From Streptomyces sp. NBC_00483 (GTDB taxonomy: Bacteria > Actinomycetota > Actinomycetes > Streptomycetales > Streptomycetaceae), in the NCBI RefSeq assembly GCF_036013745.1, contig NZ_CP107880.1, positions 5,084,001 to 5,148,000 on the forward strand: a stretch of DNA of 64,000 nt, written 5' to 3'. Positions 17,851 to 27,205 of this stretch are shown one piece after another (position 1 is the stretch's first letter; every line of letters starts with the position of its first letter). Under the pieces are notes generated by a model. The model had not been told where the DNA came from. It did no database searches and saw only the letters and a list, made by a program, of their open reading frames with translations. Made by a program: the position numbers and the translations under genes.

Positions 17851-20800
17851 GTGTTTCACGTGAAACCGATCGACCAGCGTCTGTTCCGGTACGGCCGGGC
17901 CTCGCGTCTCTTCCTGATCGCGGTGGTGGTGCTTGGCGCCGCCGGGGCGGGCCTGGTCATCGCGCAGGCGATGCTCATCGCCGAGGTCGTGGTGGGCGCG
18001 TTCCAGCACGGCCTCGACGTGGCCGAACTGCGGGCACCGCTGCTGTTGTTGGCGGCGGTCGCGGCCGGTCGCGGGCTCGTGGCCTGGCTGACCGAGCTGG
18101 CCGCGCACCGGGCGAGCGCGGCGGTCAAGTCGGAGCTGCGCAGGCGTCTGTTGGAGCGGGCCTCGCGGCTCGGCCCCGGGTGGTTGAGCGGGCAGCGCAC
18201 CGGGTCCCTCGTGGCGCTCGCGACGCGCGGCGTGGACGCCCTCGACGACTACTTCTCCCGCTATCTGCCGCAGTTGGGGCTCGCGGTGGTGGTCCCGGTG
18301 GCGGTGCTCGCCCGTGTCGTCACCGAGGACTGGGTGTCGGCGGCGATCATCGTCGGCACGCTGCCCCTCATCCCGATCTTCATGATGCTGATCGGCTGGG
18401 CGACCCAGTCCCGGATGGACCGTCAGTGGCGGCTGCTCTCCCGGCTTTCTGGCCACTTCCTGGACGTCGTCGCGGGCCTGCCGACCCTGAAGGTGTTCGG
18501 CCGCGCCAAGGCGCAGGCCGAGTCCATCCGCAAGATCACCGATGAGTACCGCAGGGCGACGATGCGCACCCTGCGGATCGCCTTCCTCTCGTCGTTCGCG
18601 CTGGAGCTGCTGGCCACACTGTCGGTCGCGCTCGTCGCCGTGACCATCGGCATGCGGCTCGTGCACGGCGAGATGGATCTGTACATCGGGCTCGTGATTC
18701 TGGTGCTCGCGCCCGAGGCGTATCTGCCGCTGCGACAGGTGGGCGCGCAGTACCACGCGGCCGCCGAGGGGCTCGCCGCGGCGGAGGAGATCTTCGCGGT
18801 TCTGGAGTCGCCGCTGCCCGAGGACGGCACGAGGGAGGCCCCCTCGGCCGGCGGAATCGGGTTTGAAAGCGTTTCTGTTCGCTACGAAGGGCGGTCCTTC
18901 GACGCCGTCTCGGATGTCTCCTTCAAGGTGGCCGATGGCGAGACCGTGGCCCTCGTAGGGCCGAGCGGAGCGGGCAAGTCGACGCTGGTCAGTGCCCTGT
19001 TGGGTTTTGTACGCCCTTGTAGTGGGCGAATCGCCGTCGGCGGTGTCGACCTCGCCGAGGTGTCGCGGGAGGCGTGGCACGCGCGCGTGGCGTGGGTTCC
19101 GCAGCGGCCGCAGCTGTACGCCGGGTCGATCGCGGACAACGTGCGGCTCGCGCGGCCGGACGCCGATGACGCCGCGGTGCTCGCCGCGCTGCGGGAGGCC
19201 GGGGCCCTGGAGTTCGTCGAGGTGCTGCCCCAGGGCGTGGCGACCGTGCTCGGGGAGGACGGCGCCGGGCTCTCGGCCGGGCAGCGGCAGCGGCTCGCGC
19301 TCGCGCGGGCGTTCCTGGCGGACCGGCCGGTCGTGCTGCTCGACGAGCCCACGGCCGCGCTGGACGGCGAGACCGAGGCGGGCATCGTCGACGCGGTGCG
19401 CAGGCTCGCCGTGGGGCGGACCGTACTGCTCGTCGTGCACCGTCCCGCGCTGCTCGCCGTCGCGGACCGGGTCGTACGGGTCGAGGCACCTGGCGCGGTG
19501 CCGGCGCAGGTGCGTGGCGCCGTGCAGGGGAGCCCGTCCGCGCAGGTCCTTGCCGGTGCCGTCGAAGCCGCCCCGGTGGCGGTGCCCGGCGACGTGCCGG
19601 TGGGCCGGCGCCATGTGCTCGCACGGCTGCGTGACGCCGCCAGGCCGCGCCGCTCGCGGCTCGCCCTCGCCCTGCTGCTCGGCGCGCTCGCGCTCGGCAG
19701 CGCGGTCGGCCTGATGGCGACGTCCGGGTGGCTGATCTCGCGGGCCTCGCAGATGCCGCCGGTGCTCTACCTGATGGTCGCGGTGACGGCCACGCGCGCG
19801 TTCGGCATCGGACGGGCGATCTTCCGGTACATGGAGCGGCTCGTGTCGCACGACGCGGTGCTGCGGATGCTGGCCGACACCCGGGTCGCCGTGTACCGGC
19901 GCCTGGAGCGGCTCGCCCCTGCGGGGCTGCGCACGACGCGGCGCGGCGACCTGCTCTCCCGGCTCGTCGCCGATGTGGACGCCCTGCAGGACTACTGGCT
20001 GCGCTGGCTGTTGCCCGCGTCGGTCGCCGCGCTCGTGGGCGTGGGGTCGGTGGCGTTCACCGCGTGGATGCTGCCCGCCGCGGGTGCCGTGCTCGCGGTC
20101 GGGCTGCTGCTCGCCGGCGTCGGGGTGCCGCTGCTGTCGGGCGCGGTGTCCCGGCGCGCGGAGCGGAGGCTGGCCCCCGCGCGCGGTGTGCTCGCCACGA
20201 AGGCGGCCGAACTGCTCACCGGTACCGCCGAACTGACGGTCTCGGGCGCTCTGCCGCGACGGACGAAGGAGGCCGCGGAAGCCGACTCCGTGCTCACGCG
20301 GATCGCCTCGCGCGCCGCCACCGCGACCGCGCTCGGCGACGGGCTCAGCGCGCTGATCACCGGCCTGACCGTGGCGGCGGCCGCGTTCGTCGGCGTCCAG
20401 GGCGTGCGCACCGGGCAGCTCCACGGGGTGTCGCTCGCGGTCGTCGTCCTGACGCCGCTCGCCGCGTTCGAGGCGGTGCTCGGCCTGCCGCTCGCCGTGC
20501 AGCACCGCCAGCGCGTCCACAAGAGCGCCGAGCGGGTCTACGAGGTCCTGGACGCGCAGGAACCCGTACGGGAGCCCGAGCGGCCCGCACAGGCGCCGCG
20601 GGACCCCTTCCCGCTCGCCGTGCACGGCCTCACCGCCCGCTACGAGGGCCAGGAGCGGGACGCGCTCGCCGGCCTCGACCTGACGCTGGAGCGCGGCCGC
20701 CGCGTCGCCGTCGTCGGCCCGTCGGGGTCCGGCAAGACGACCCTCGCCCAGGTGTTGCTGCGCTTCCTCGACGCGGACGCCGGGACGTACACGCTCGGCG

Positions 20801-21360
20801 GTGTCGACGCGGCGGCCCTCGACGGCGACGCGGTCCGGCGGATCGTCGGGCTGTGCGCCCAGGACGCGCACCTCTTCGACAGCAGCCTCCGCGAGAATCT
20901 GCTGCTCGCCAAGAAGGACGCCACCGAGGACGACCTGTGGGCAGTGCTCGGCCGCGTACGTCTTCGGGAGTGGGCGCAGGCGCTGCCGGACGGGCTCGAC
21001 ACCCTGGTGGGTGAGCACGCCGCACGTCTCTCCGGCGGCCAGCGGCAGCGGCTCGCGCTCGCCCGCGCGCTGCTCGCCGACTTCCCCGTCCTCGTGCTCG
21101 ACGAGCCCGCCGAACACCTCGATCTGGAGACGGCGGACGCGCTCACCGCGGACCTCCTGGACGCCACGCGGGGCCGGACGACAGTGCTGATCACGCACCG
21201 GCTCGCCGGTCTGGAGGCCGTGGACGAAGTGCTCGTGCTCGGCGGGGGCCGGGTCGCCCAGCGCGGCGCGTACGCCGAGCTCGTCGCGGTCGACGGGCCG
21301 CTTCGGGAGCTTCGACGTCGGGAGGGCGCGGCGGAGGCGCTGGCCTGCGCGGAGGGCTGA
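17851..21360 (+). CDS. cydCD: CydDC fusion: heterodimeric ABC exporter for cytochrome bd assembly
   Basis: 1169 residues: two full ABC half-transporters in one chain, the usual Streptomyces arrangement. The first has a membrane domain (about 15-320), Walker A GPSGAGKST (about 370-378), signature LSAGQRQRLALARA and Walker B VVLLDEPTAAL. The second has a membrane domain (about 600-900), Walker A GPSGSGKTT (about 956-964), signature LSGGQRQRLALARA and Walker B VLVLDEPAEHLD. In E. coli the two-subunit CydDC exports thiols and haem-related compounds needed for haem d insertion. The start is GTG 17851. Codons 1-6 (MFHVKP) consist of a parS palindrome and no clear ribosome site is seen, so an alternative start cannot be excluded. 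Confidence 0.95.
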   Translation: MFHVKPIDQRLFRYGRASRLFLIAVVVLGAAGAGLVIAQAMLIAEVVVGAFQHGLDVAELRAPLLLLAAVAAGRGLVAWLTELAAHRASAAVKSELRRRLLERASRLGPGWLSGQRTGSLVALATRGVDALDDYFSRYLPQLGLAVVVPVAVLARVVTEDWVSAAIIVGTLPLIPIFMMLIGWATQSRMDRQWRLLSRLSGHFLDVVAGLPTLKVFGRAKAQAESIRKITDEYRRATMRTLRIAFLSSFALELLATLSVALVAVTIGMRLVHGEMDLYIGLVILVLAPEAYLPLRQVGAQYHAAAEGLAAAEEIFAVLESPLPEDGTREAPSAGGIGFESVSVRYEGRSFDAVSDVSFKVADGETVALVGPSGAGKSTLVSALLGFVRPCSGRIAVGGVDLAEVSREAWHARVAWVPQRPQLYAGSIADNVRLARPDADDAAVLAALREAGALEFVEVLPQGVATVLGEDGAGLSAGQRQRLALARAFLADRPVVLLDEPTAALDGETEAGIVDAVRRLAVGRTVLLVVHRPALLAVADRVVRVEAPGAVPAQVRGAVQGSPSAQVLAGAVEAAPVAVPGDVPVGRRHVLARLRDAARPRRSRLALALLLGALALGSAVGLMATSGWLISRASQMPPVLYLMVAVTATRAFGIGRAIFRYMERLVSHDAVLRMLADTRVAVYRRLERLAPAGLRTTRRGDLLSRLVADVDALQDYWLRWLLPASVAALVGVGSVAFTAWMLPAAGAVLAVGLLLAGVGVPLLSGAVSRRAERRLAPARGVLATKAAELLTGTAELTVSGALPRRTKEAAEADSVLTRIASRAATATALGDGLSALITGLTVAAAAFVGVQGVRTGQLHGVSLAVVVLTPLAAFEAVLGLPLAVQHRQRVHKSAERVYEVLDAQEPVREPERPAQAPRDPFPLAVHGLTARYEGQERDALAGLDLTLERGRRVAVVGPSGSGKTTLAQVLLRFLDADAGTYTLGGVDAAALDGDAVRRIVGLCAQDAHLFDSSLRENLLLAKKDATEDDLWAVLGRVRLREWAQALPDGLDTLVGEHAARLSGGQRQRLALARALLADFPVLVLDEPAEHLDLETADALTADLLDATRGRTTVLITHRLAGLEAVDEVLVLGGGRVAQRGAYAELVAVDGPLRELRRREGAAEALACAEG
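17853..17866. promoter_or_regulatory. parS site (GTTTCACGTGAAAC) at the start of cydCD
   Basis: A perfect Streptomyces parS palindrome that begins at the third base of the GTG start codon and supplies the codons Phe-His-Val-Lys. It is a double-use sequence of ParB nucleation site and coding start. Confidence 0.9.
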
Positions 21361-21477
21361 GGACGCGTTGAGGACGCGCTGAGGCCCTGCGGAGGACCCG
21401 CGGAAGACCCGCCTCTTCTCTCCCGCCCACCCGGATCCCGACTTTCCTCGCCAATCGGCACTAATTAGGCTCGTCGC

Positions 21478-23208
21478 ATGGCAGCACCCACGGATCCCGG
21501 CGCCCCGCCTCCCGCCGAGCCCGCCGCGGCTTCCCTGGAGGCGGCGACCGAGGCGACACGCAGCCTTCACGGTCTGTCGGCCGAGCTGACCGCCCGGCTG
21601 CCGCAGCTCCTGGAAGCGATGCGTTCCGTGGGCACGGGCCTCGAGCTGCACACCACGCTCGACCGGATCTGCGAGACGGCCGCCGAACTGACCGATGCCA
21701 AGTACGCCGCGATCGGCGTCGTCGCCGAGGACGGCGAGGGGCTCTCGGACTTCGTCTACTCCGGAGTCGACGAGGAGACCGCGCGGCTCATCGGGCGGCT
21801 GCCCGACGGGCACAAGGGGCTGCTCGGCGCGCTCATCCACGACCCCGTGACGGTGCGCCTGGCGAACCTCGCGGACGACCCGCGCTCCTGCGGCTTTCCC
21901 GCGAACCATCCGCCGATGCACACGTTTCTCGGCCTCCCCATCCGCGTACAGGGCGAGATCTTCGGAAACCTCTATCTCACGGAGAAGCACGACGGCGGAG
22001 AGTTCAACGACGACGACCTGAACATGGTCCGGGTGCTCGCCACGGAGGCGGGCATCGCCATCGGCAACGCGCGCCTCTACGAAGCGGCCAAGCAGCGCGA
22101 GCGGTGGATCGACGGCTCGGTGGCGGTGACCACCGCGCTCCTTTCGGGCGGCGACGCCGACGACGCGCTCCAGGTGGTCGCCGAACAGTCCCGGCACCTC
22201 TCGGACTCGGCGGCCGGCATAGTGATGCTGCCCGCGGAGGAGGGCGGCATGGAGATCGTCGCCGTCGACGCGGACGGGCCCTCCGCCGCGCTCGGTGTGA
22301 TCGTGCCCTCGGAGAGCGAGGTCATCTCCGAACTGCTCGAAGGCCAGGCCGTGTTCGTCGACGACGCGGCCACCGACCCCCGCATGCTGACCGGCCTCGC
22401 GCAGGACTACGGGCCGTCCATGATGCTGCCCCTCCAGAGCGGCGGACGGGTCCTGGGGACGTTGGTGATGACCCGCGCGCGTGGGGAGCGTCCTTTCAGC
22501 GAGGCGGAGCGCACCCTGGCAACCCAGTTCGCCTCCCAGGCCGCGCTCGCCCTGGTCTCGGCCGACGCGCAGCGCGACCGGGAGCGCCTCGCCGTCCTGG
22601 AGGACCGCGACCGGATCGCGCGCGATCTGCACGACCTCGTCATCCAGCGCCTCTTCGCCACCGGGATGATGCTGGAGACCGCCCAGCGCCGCTCCGTGGT
22701 GCCCGAGGTGCAGGCAGGCGTCGGCAAGGCGGTCGACGAGCTCGACACCACGATCCAGGAGATCCGCACCGCGATCTTCGCGCTCCAGCAAGGGCCGACC
22801 GAGGCGCCGTCGGGCCTGCGCACCAAGGTGCTCCGCGAGATCAACATGGCCGCCGTGCCGCTCGGGTTCAAGCCCTCGCACCGCTTCCTCGGACCCGTCG
22901 ACACGGTCGTCGGCGAGCTCACCGGCAAGCACCTCATCGCGGCGCTGCGCGAGGCCCTGTCGAACGCGTTCCGGCACGCGGAGGCCGAACGCATCGACGT
23001 CGTCGTGGACGCCACCGTGCTCCTCCCCGACGGGCGGCAGGGCGTCCGTCTGACGGTCGCGGACGACGGCGTGGGCATCAAGGAGGGCGGGCGGCGCAGC
23101 GGCCTGAAGAACCTTCAGAAGCGGGCCGAATCGCTCGGCGGCGCCAGTTGGCACGGGGCGGGGATCGACGGGGACGGTACGACGGTGGTGTGGCAGGCGC
23201 CTCACTGA
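21478..23208 (+). CDS. DevS/DosS-like sensor histidine kinase (GAF-GAF-HisKA_3-HATPase)
   Basis: 576 residues, without membrane segments. GAF-A (about 50-195) contains GFPANHPPMHTFLGLPIR; its first His, residue 144, aligns with the haem-ligand His149 of M. tuberculosis DevS/DosS in the same HPPM context. GAF-B is at about 215-370. HisKA_3 follows with the phospho-His in RDLHDLVIQRLFATG (about 385) and then HATPase_c (ALREALSNAFRHAEAE, ADDGVGIKEGG). It therefore probably senses oxygen, NO or redox state through haem. No response regulator is adjacent, so it is an orphan or partners with a distant DevR/OsdR-type regulator. It lies 117 bp after cydCD. Confidence 0.9.
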   Translation: MAAPTDPGAPPPAEPAAASLEAATEATRSLHGLSAELTARLPQLLEAMRSVGTGLELHTTLDRICETAAELTDAKYAAIGVVAEDGEGLSDFVYSGVDEETARLIGRLPDGHKGLLGALIHDPVTVRLANLADDPRSCGFPANHPPMHTFLGLPIRVQGEIFGNLYLTEKHDGGEFNDDDLNMVRVLATEAGIAIGNARLYEAAKQRERWIDGSVAVTTALLSGGDADDALQVVAEQSRHLSDSAAGIVMLPAEEGGMEIVAVDADGPSAALGVIVPSESEVISELLEGQAVFVDDAATDPRMLTGLAQDYGPSMMLPLQSGGRVLGTLVMTRARGERPFSEAERTLATQFASQAALALVSADAQRDRERLAVLEDRDRIARDLHDLVIQRLFATGMMLETAQRRSVVPEVQAGVGKAVDELDTTIQEIRTAIFALQQGPTEAPSGLRTKVLREINMAAVPLGFKPSHRFLGPVDTVVGELTGKHLIAALREALSNAFRHAEAERIDVVVDATVLLPDGRQGVRLTVADDGVGIKEGGRRSGLKNLQKRAESLGGASWHGAGIDGDGTTVVWQAPH

Positions 23209-23363
23209 GGGCTGTGCGGCTGCGTTCCGCGGACCGCCGGCTCCGAAGACCACTGGCTCCGAAGACCGCCGGCCGGCGCCGCCCGCCCCGGTTTGGCGGT
23301 ACGTTCCTGCGCCGTACGGGGCACCCGTTCCCTCGGCCGTACCAGCCCCACAGGAAGCCCGGC

Positions 23364-24437
23364 GTGCGGCGGTCGACGATCCGATGCATGCGTCTTGGAC
23401 CCCGCCGAACCAGCACATCGCTCGTCCTCCCGGTGCTGCTGTGCGCCCTCGTGGCCCTCGGTGGCCCGCCCACGGTCTCCCAGGGCGCGGAGGGCCCGGA
23501 GGCGAGCGCGGACGTGGCGCGCCTCTTCGAGGAGGCGTCCAAGGCGACGCAGCGCTACGAAGCGGGACGGAAGGCCGCCTCCGTACAGAAGGCGGAGGTA
23601 CGGACGATGGAGCGGCTGCTCGTGCGGGAGCGGCGGCAGATCTCCGTGCTCCACGGGGACCTCGGCCGGATCGCCCGCGCCCAGTACCGCAGCGGCGGCG
23701 ACATCCCCATCACGGCGCAGATGCTGCTGGCCGGGAACCCCGAGAAGCTGATGCACGGCCAACGGGCGGTCTGGCAGGCCGACTTGGCACTCAACAACGC
23801 CGTGGACAAGAGCAGGCGCGCCGAGCGCAGGCTCGCGGACGGACAGCGCAGGGCGGCGGACGCGTTGCGCGCCCTGAAGGAGCGCAACGCACGGCTCGTC
23901 ATCCTTAAGAAGGGCATCGAGAGCAAGCTCGAAGCGGCACGCTGGCAGCTCCAGGGACAGGCGGACACCTCGGTCGCCGCGGGGAAGTGCCGGGGCGCCG
24001 TACGCCTCAAGGAGCCGAAGAACTCAACCACGCGCGCGTGGCTGCCTCCTGTGGAGAAGTACGAGCTGTCCGCGGGCTTCGACAGCGCGGGCGAGCGCTG
24101 GTCGCACCGGCACACCGGACAGGACTTCGCGGTCGACATCGGCACGCCGGTGCGGGCGGCGGGCGCGGGCCGCGTGGTGAGCGTGTCCTGCGGCGGCGCC
24201 TTCGGCATCGAGGTCGTCGTGCGGCACCCCGGCGGCTACTACACGCAGTACGCGCACCTCGCCGCGGTCACCGTCGACCAGGGGCAGAAGCTCCGCGCGG
24301 GGCAGTGGGTCGGCCAGTCGGGCACCACCGGCAACTCGACGGGGCCGCACCTCCACTTCGAGGTGCGGCTCACGCCGTATCTGGGGTCCGGGGTGGACCC
24401 GGTGAAGTGGTTCGCCGAGCGCCACGTGAAGCTGTAG
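23364..24437 (+). CDS. Secreted M23-family (lysostaphin-type) peptidase with coiled coil
   Basis: 357 residues from GTG 23364, which has AGGAAG well placed upstream; ATG 23388 gives 349 residues with the same signal peptide. The N-terminus has basic residues, then TSLVLPVLLCALVALGG and a cleavage region. Residues about 45-205 are charged and helical (coiled coil, like the EnvC/NlpD type). The C-terminal M23 domain has the zinc ligands HRHTGQDFAVD (H...D) and HLHFE. All catalytic residues are present, so it should cut peptidoglycan cross-bridges or act in cell-wall remodelling. Confidence 0.9.
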   Translation: MRRSTIRCMRLGPRRTSTSLVLPVLLCALVALGGPPTVSQGAEGPEASADVARLFEEASKATQRYEAGRKAASVQKAEVRTMERLLVRERRQISVLHGDLGRIARAQYRSGGDIPITAQMLLAGNPEKLMHGQRAVWQADLALNNAVDKSRRAERRLADGQRRAADALRALKERNARLVILKKGIESKLEAARWQLQGQADTSVAAGKCRGAVRLKEPKNSTTRAWLPPVEKYELSAGFDSAGERWSHRHTGQDFAVDIGTPVRAAGAGRVVSVSCGGAFGIEVVVRHPGGYYTQYAHLAAVTVDQGQKLRAGQWVGQSGTTGNSTGPHLHFEVRLTPYLGSGVDPVKWFAERHVKL

Positions 24438-24488
24438 GCGCCAATGGGCAAGCCGGACTAGTCGGACAAGTCGGGCAGGCCGGAGCCG

Positions 24489-25379
24489 CTACCGGGCAGG
24501 CGCGTGCGCGGCCAGGATGTCCTCGATGACGCGGGCCACGCCGTCCTCGTTGTTGGTCGCCGTACGGGCGGTCGCGGAGGCTAGGACCTCGGGGTGCGCG
24601 TTCCCCATCGCGTAGGACGTGCCCGCCCAGGCGAGCATCTCCATGTCGTTGGGCATGTCCCCGACGGCGACCACCTCGGCGGGCGCGATGCCGCGCTCCG
24701 CACAGCACATGGCGAGCGTGCTCGCCTTGGAGACGCCGGGTCCGCTGACCTCCAGGAGCGCGCTCGGGCTCGACCGCGTGATGGCCGCCCGGTCGCCCAC
24801 GCCCGCGCGGGCCAGCGCGAGGAACGCGTCGGGGTCGAGCTCGGGGTGGTACGCGAGGAGCTTGAGCACCGGCTGGTCCGCGACGGCCGCGCCCTCGAAG
24901 TCCGCGGCCAGCAGCTTCTCCGCGGGGGCGACGGTCTCCCCGGGGTCCAGGTGCAGCGGCGGGTACGTCGGCTCGTGGTGCAGGCCGCCGGTGCGCTCGA
25001 CGGCGAAGGTGGTGCCGGGCGCGACGCCGCGCAGGATGCGGACGACGTCGAGCGCGTCCGGGACCGTCAGCTCGCGGATCTTGACGAAGCGGTGCTCGCC
25101 CGCGCCGCCGTGCAGGTCCACGACGGCGGCGCCGTTCCCGCAGATCGCCAGGCCGTGGCCGTGCACATGGTCGCTGACGACATCCATCCAGCGGGCCGGC
25201 CGGCCTGTCACGAAGAAAACCTCGATGCCGGCCTCTTCCGCGGCGGCGAGCGCGGCGACCGTACGCGGCGAAACGGTCTTGTCGTCGTGCAGCAACGTTC
25301 CGTCGAGGTCGGTGGCGATCAGCCGGGGCGTGGGGGCGGAGGGGGCCGGAGTCCGGGGCCCGGGAGTCGGTGAGGTCAC
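24489..25379 (-). CDS. Cof-type HAD-superfamily phosphatase
   Basis: 296 residues from GTG 25377-25379 (an alternative GTG lies at 25427; no strong ribosome site at either). The HAD motifs are all present: [29 protein letters not shown] around [10 protein letters not shown] and [16 protein letters not shown]. It has the C2b cap typical of Cof/YidA sugar-phosphate phosphatases. The substrate is unknown. The window holds a second, similar HAD gene at 35303-36127. Confidence 0.88.
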   Translation of the reverse strand: MTSPTPGPRTPAPSAPTPRLIATDLDGTLLHDDKTVSPRTVAALAAAEEAGIEVFFVTGRPARWMDVVSDHVHGHGLAICGNGAAVVDLHGGAGEHRFVKIRELTVPDALDVVRILRGVAPGTTFAVERTGGLHHEPTYPPLHLDPGETVAPAEKLLAADFEGAAVADQPVLKLLAYHPELDPDAFLALARAGVGDRAAITRSSPSALLEVSGPGVSKASTLAMCCAERGIAPAEVVAVGDMPNDMEMLAWAGTSYAMGNAHPEVLASATARTATNNEDGVARVIEDILAAHAPAR

Positions 25380-25486
25380 CGAACCATGTTCGCGTATATG
25401 CGCGCACGGGCGTGCTGCGGGGCGCACAGATGAGAGCGCACCTGGCTCATGCGCCCCGCCCGGGCCCCGGCGTGACGGAGTCCGAT

Positions 25487-26440
25487 TCAGTCGAGTTGGG
25501 CCAGGGCCTCCGTGGCGATCGCCTCGAAGACCTTCTGGTCGGCCGCGAAGTCGGTGTCGGGGATCGGCCAGTGCAGGACGAGCTCGGTGAAGCCCAGCTC
25601 CCGGTGCCTGCCCGCGAAGTCCACGAAGGCGTCGACGGAGGCGAGGGGGCGGGCGCGGTCCGGGGTGAATCCGGTGAGCAGGATCTTGTCCGGTTCGTCC
25701 GCGTCACGGCCGATGGCCTCGCACGCGGCGGCCAGCTTCGAGACCTGCCCGCGAATGGCCTGAATCGACTCCTCCGGGGTGCCCGTCGCGTACAGCTTCG
25801 GGTCGCCGGTGGTCACCCACGCCTGTCCGTGCCGCGCGGCGAGCTTCAGGCCGCGCGGACCCGTCGCGGCCACCGCGAACGGCAGCCGGGGGCGCTGTAC
25901 GCAGCCCGGGATGTTCTGCGCGCCGACGTCGCCGCCTGCCGAGTAGAAGGTCCCGTCGTACGAGACCGTGTCCTCGGTGAGCAGCCGGTCGAGCAGCGGG
26001 ACGAACTCGGCGAAACGGTCGGCCCGCTCCCGCGGCGTCCACGGTTCCTGCCCGCTGTGCGCGAGGGCGCTCGCGTCGAAGCCCGTGCCGCCCGCGCCGA
26101 TACCGAGCGTGATCCGGCCACCGGAGATGTCGTCGAGCGAGAGCAGTTCCTTGGCGAGGGTGACGGGGTGCCGGAAGTTCGGCGAGGTCACAAGGGTGCC
26201 CAGGCGGATCCGCTCGGTGGCGGTGGCCGCGGCCGTCAGCGTCGGGACCGCCCCGAACCACGGCCCGTCCCGGAACGGCACGCGCCACGACAGATGGTCG
26301 TACGTGTACGCGGTGTGGAAACCCAGCTCCTCCGCGCGCAGCCATGCCTCGCGGGCGCCCTCGTGCCAGCGGCGGTAGGGCAGGATCACGGTGCTCAGGC
26401 GCAGCGGGCGAGGGGGTGTGGCGGGAGCGTTGTCGGTCAT
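25487..26440 (-). CDS. LLM-class F420-dependent oxidoreductase
   Basis: 317 residues from ATG 26438-26440; the frame continues 17 codons upstream without a better start. The luciferase-like TIM-barrel pattern is seen: [17 protein letters not shown] (about 35-50), [45 protein letters not shown] core (split over about 80-120) and [18 protein letters not shown]. Streptomyces makes F420, and family members reduce or oxidise diverse substrates. The specific reaction is unknown. Confidence 0.85.
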   Translation of the reverse strand: MTDNAPATPPRPLRLSTVILPYRRWHEGAREAWLRAEELGFHTAYTYDHLSWRVPFRDGPWFGAVPTLTAAATATERIRLGTLVTSPNFRHPVTLAKELLSLDDISGGRITLGIGAGGTGFDASALAHSGQEPWTPRERADRFAEFVPLLDRLLTEDTVSYDGTFYSAGGDVGAQNIPGCVQRPRLPFAVAATGPRGLKLAARHGQAWVTTGDPKLYATGTPEESIQAIRGQVSKLAAACEAIGRDADEPDKILLTGFTPDRARPLASVDAFVDFAGRHRELGFTELVLHWPIPDTDFAADQKVFEAIATEALAQLD

Positions 26441-26512
26441 GACTGTGAGCGTATGCGCAGTGGGCGCGGCGGTCGTCCGGGGCGGTTCCACCGTGTGGCC
26501 GCGAGCGCGGGC

Positions 26513-27055
26513 TCAGCGGGAAAAGCGCAGGTAGCGTGGGGATACAGCGGTCGTGAGCCAGACGCCGTTGGCGCTCAGCCGGAACGTGTGGCCGTCCCGG
26601 TGCATCGCGCCCGAGTCGACCGGGAGCACGACGGGCCGACCGCGCCGGGCGCCGACCCGGGTGGCGGTCTCACGGTCGGCGGAGAGGTGCACGTCGTGCC
26701 GGTTCATCGGCTTGAGGCCCTCGTGGCGGATCGCGTCGAGGAAGCGGGCGACGGTGCCGTGGTACAGGTACGCGGGCGGTTCGGCCACGGGCAGGTCGAG
26801 GTCGATCTCGATCGAGTGGCCCTGGCTCGCGCGGATCCGGGAGCCGTCGATGGCGAAGCGCCGTTTGTCGTTCTCGGCGACCACCTGCTCCAGCTCGGCC
26901 CGCTCGATGGTGAACCCGTGCGCACGGGCCGCGTCGAGCAGCTCGTCGATCTCCACCCAGCCCGCCTCGTCGAGCGTCAGGCCGATGCGCTCCGGCTGAT
27001 GCCGCAGGTGCTTGGAGAGGTACTTCGAGACCCTGACGACGCGTTGCTCGTTCAT
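26513..27055 (-). CDS. kptA: KptA/Tpt1 RNA 2'-phosphotransferase
   Basis: 180 residues from ATG 27053-27055. The family removes a 2'-phosphate from RNA using NAD+, giving ADP-ribose 1''-2''-cyclic phosphate. The signatures are [17 protein letters not shown] at the N-terminus (about 10-26), then [14 protein letters not shown], and the NAD-binding H-V-H-L-S ([11 protein letters not shown]). The conserved Arg/His residues of the catalytic tetrad appear intact. The bacterial role is unclear, since classic tRNA splicing is absent. The 150 bp upstream contains three DnaA boxes. Confidence 0.9.
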   Translation of the reverse strand: MNEQRVVRVSKYLSKHLRHQPERIGLTLDEAGWVEIDELLDAARAHGFTIERAELEQVVAENDKRRFAIDGSRIRASQGHSIEIDLDLPVAEPPAYLYHGTVARFLDAIRHEGLKPMNRHDVHLSADRETATRVGARRGRPVVLPVDSGAMHRDGHTFRLSANGVWLTTAVSPRYLRFSR

Positions 27056-27148
27056 CGCGCCAGAGTGCCCGGGAGAGTCTCCGCGGCGCATGTGGATTTC
27101 CCTTGCGGACCCCCTTGGATTGCTTTCGCAAATTTTGGTCCGGATGTT

Positions 27149-27202
27149 TGATCCACAGCCAAGTCCAGTTATCCACAGGCCAGTTGGCAATTCTGTGGAC
27201 AA
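27149..27202. promoter_or_regulatory. Three DnaA boxes upstream of kptA
   Basis: TGATCCACA (27149-27157, one mismatch to TTATCCACA), TTATCCACA (27169-27177, perfect) and TGTGGACAA (27194-27202, perfect TTGTCCACA on the other strand) lie within 54 bp, in the short gap between kptA and the MerR gene. Confidence 0.8.
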
Positions 27203-27205
27203 CTC

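Noticed and set aside
17839..23418. A very long open frame on the minus strand opposite cydCD and the kinase gene
   Set aside because: It is antisense to two well-supported genes, has low-complexity Arg/Gly/His/Pro-rich translation and results from high-GC codon bias; no domain or ribosome site is visible.
24418..24432. A CACGTG sequence at the end of the M23 peptidase gene as a parS site
   Set aside because: The flanks do not match parS (GCGCCACGTGAAGC lacks the GTTT arm); it is coding sequence for the last residues.
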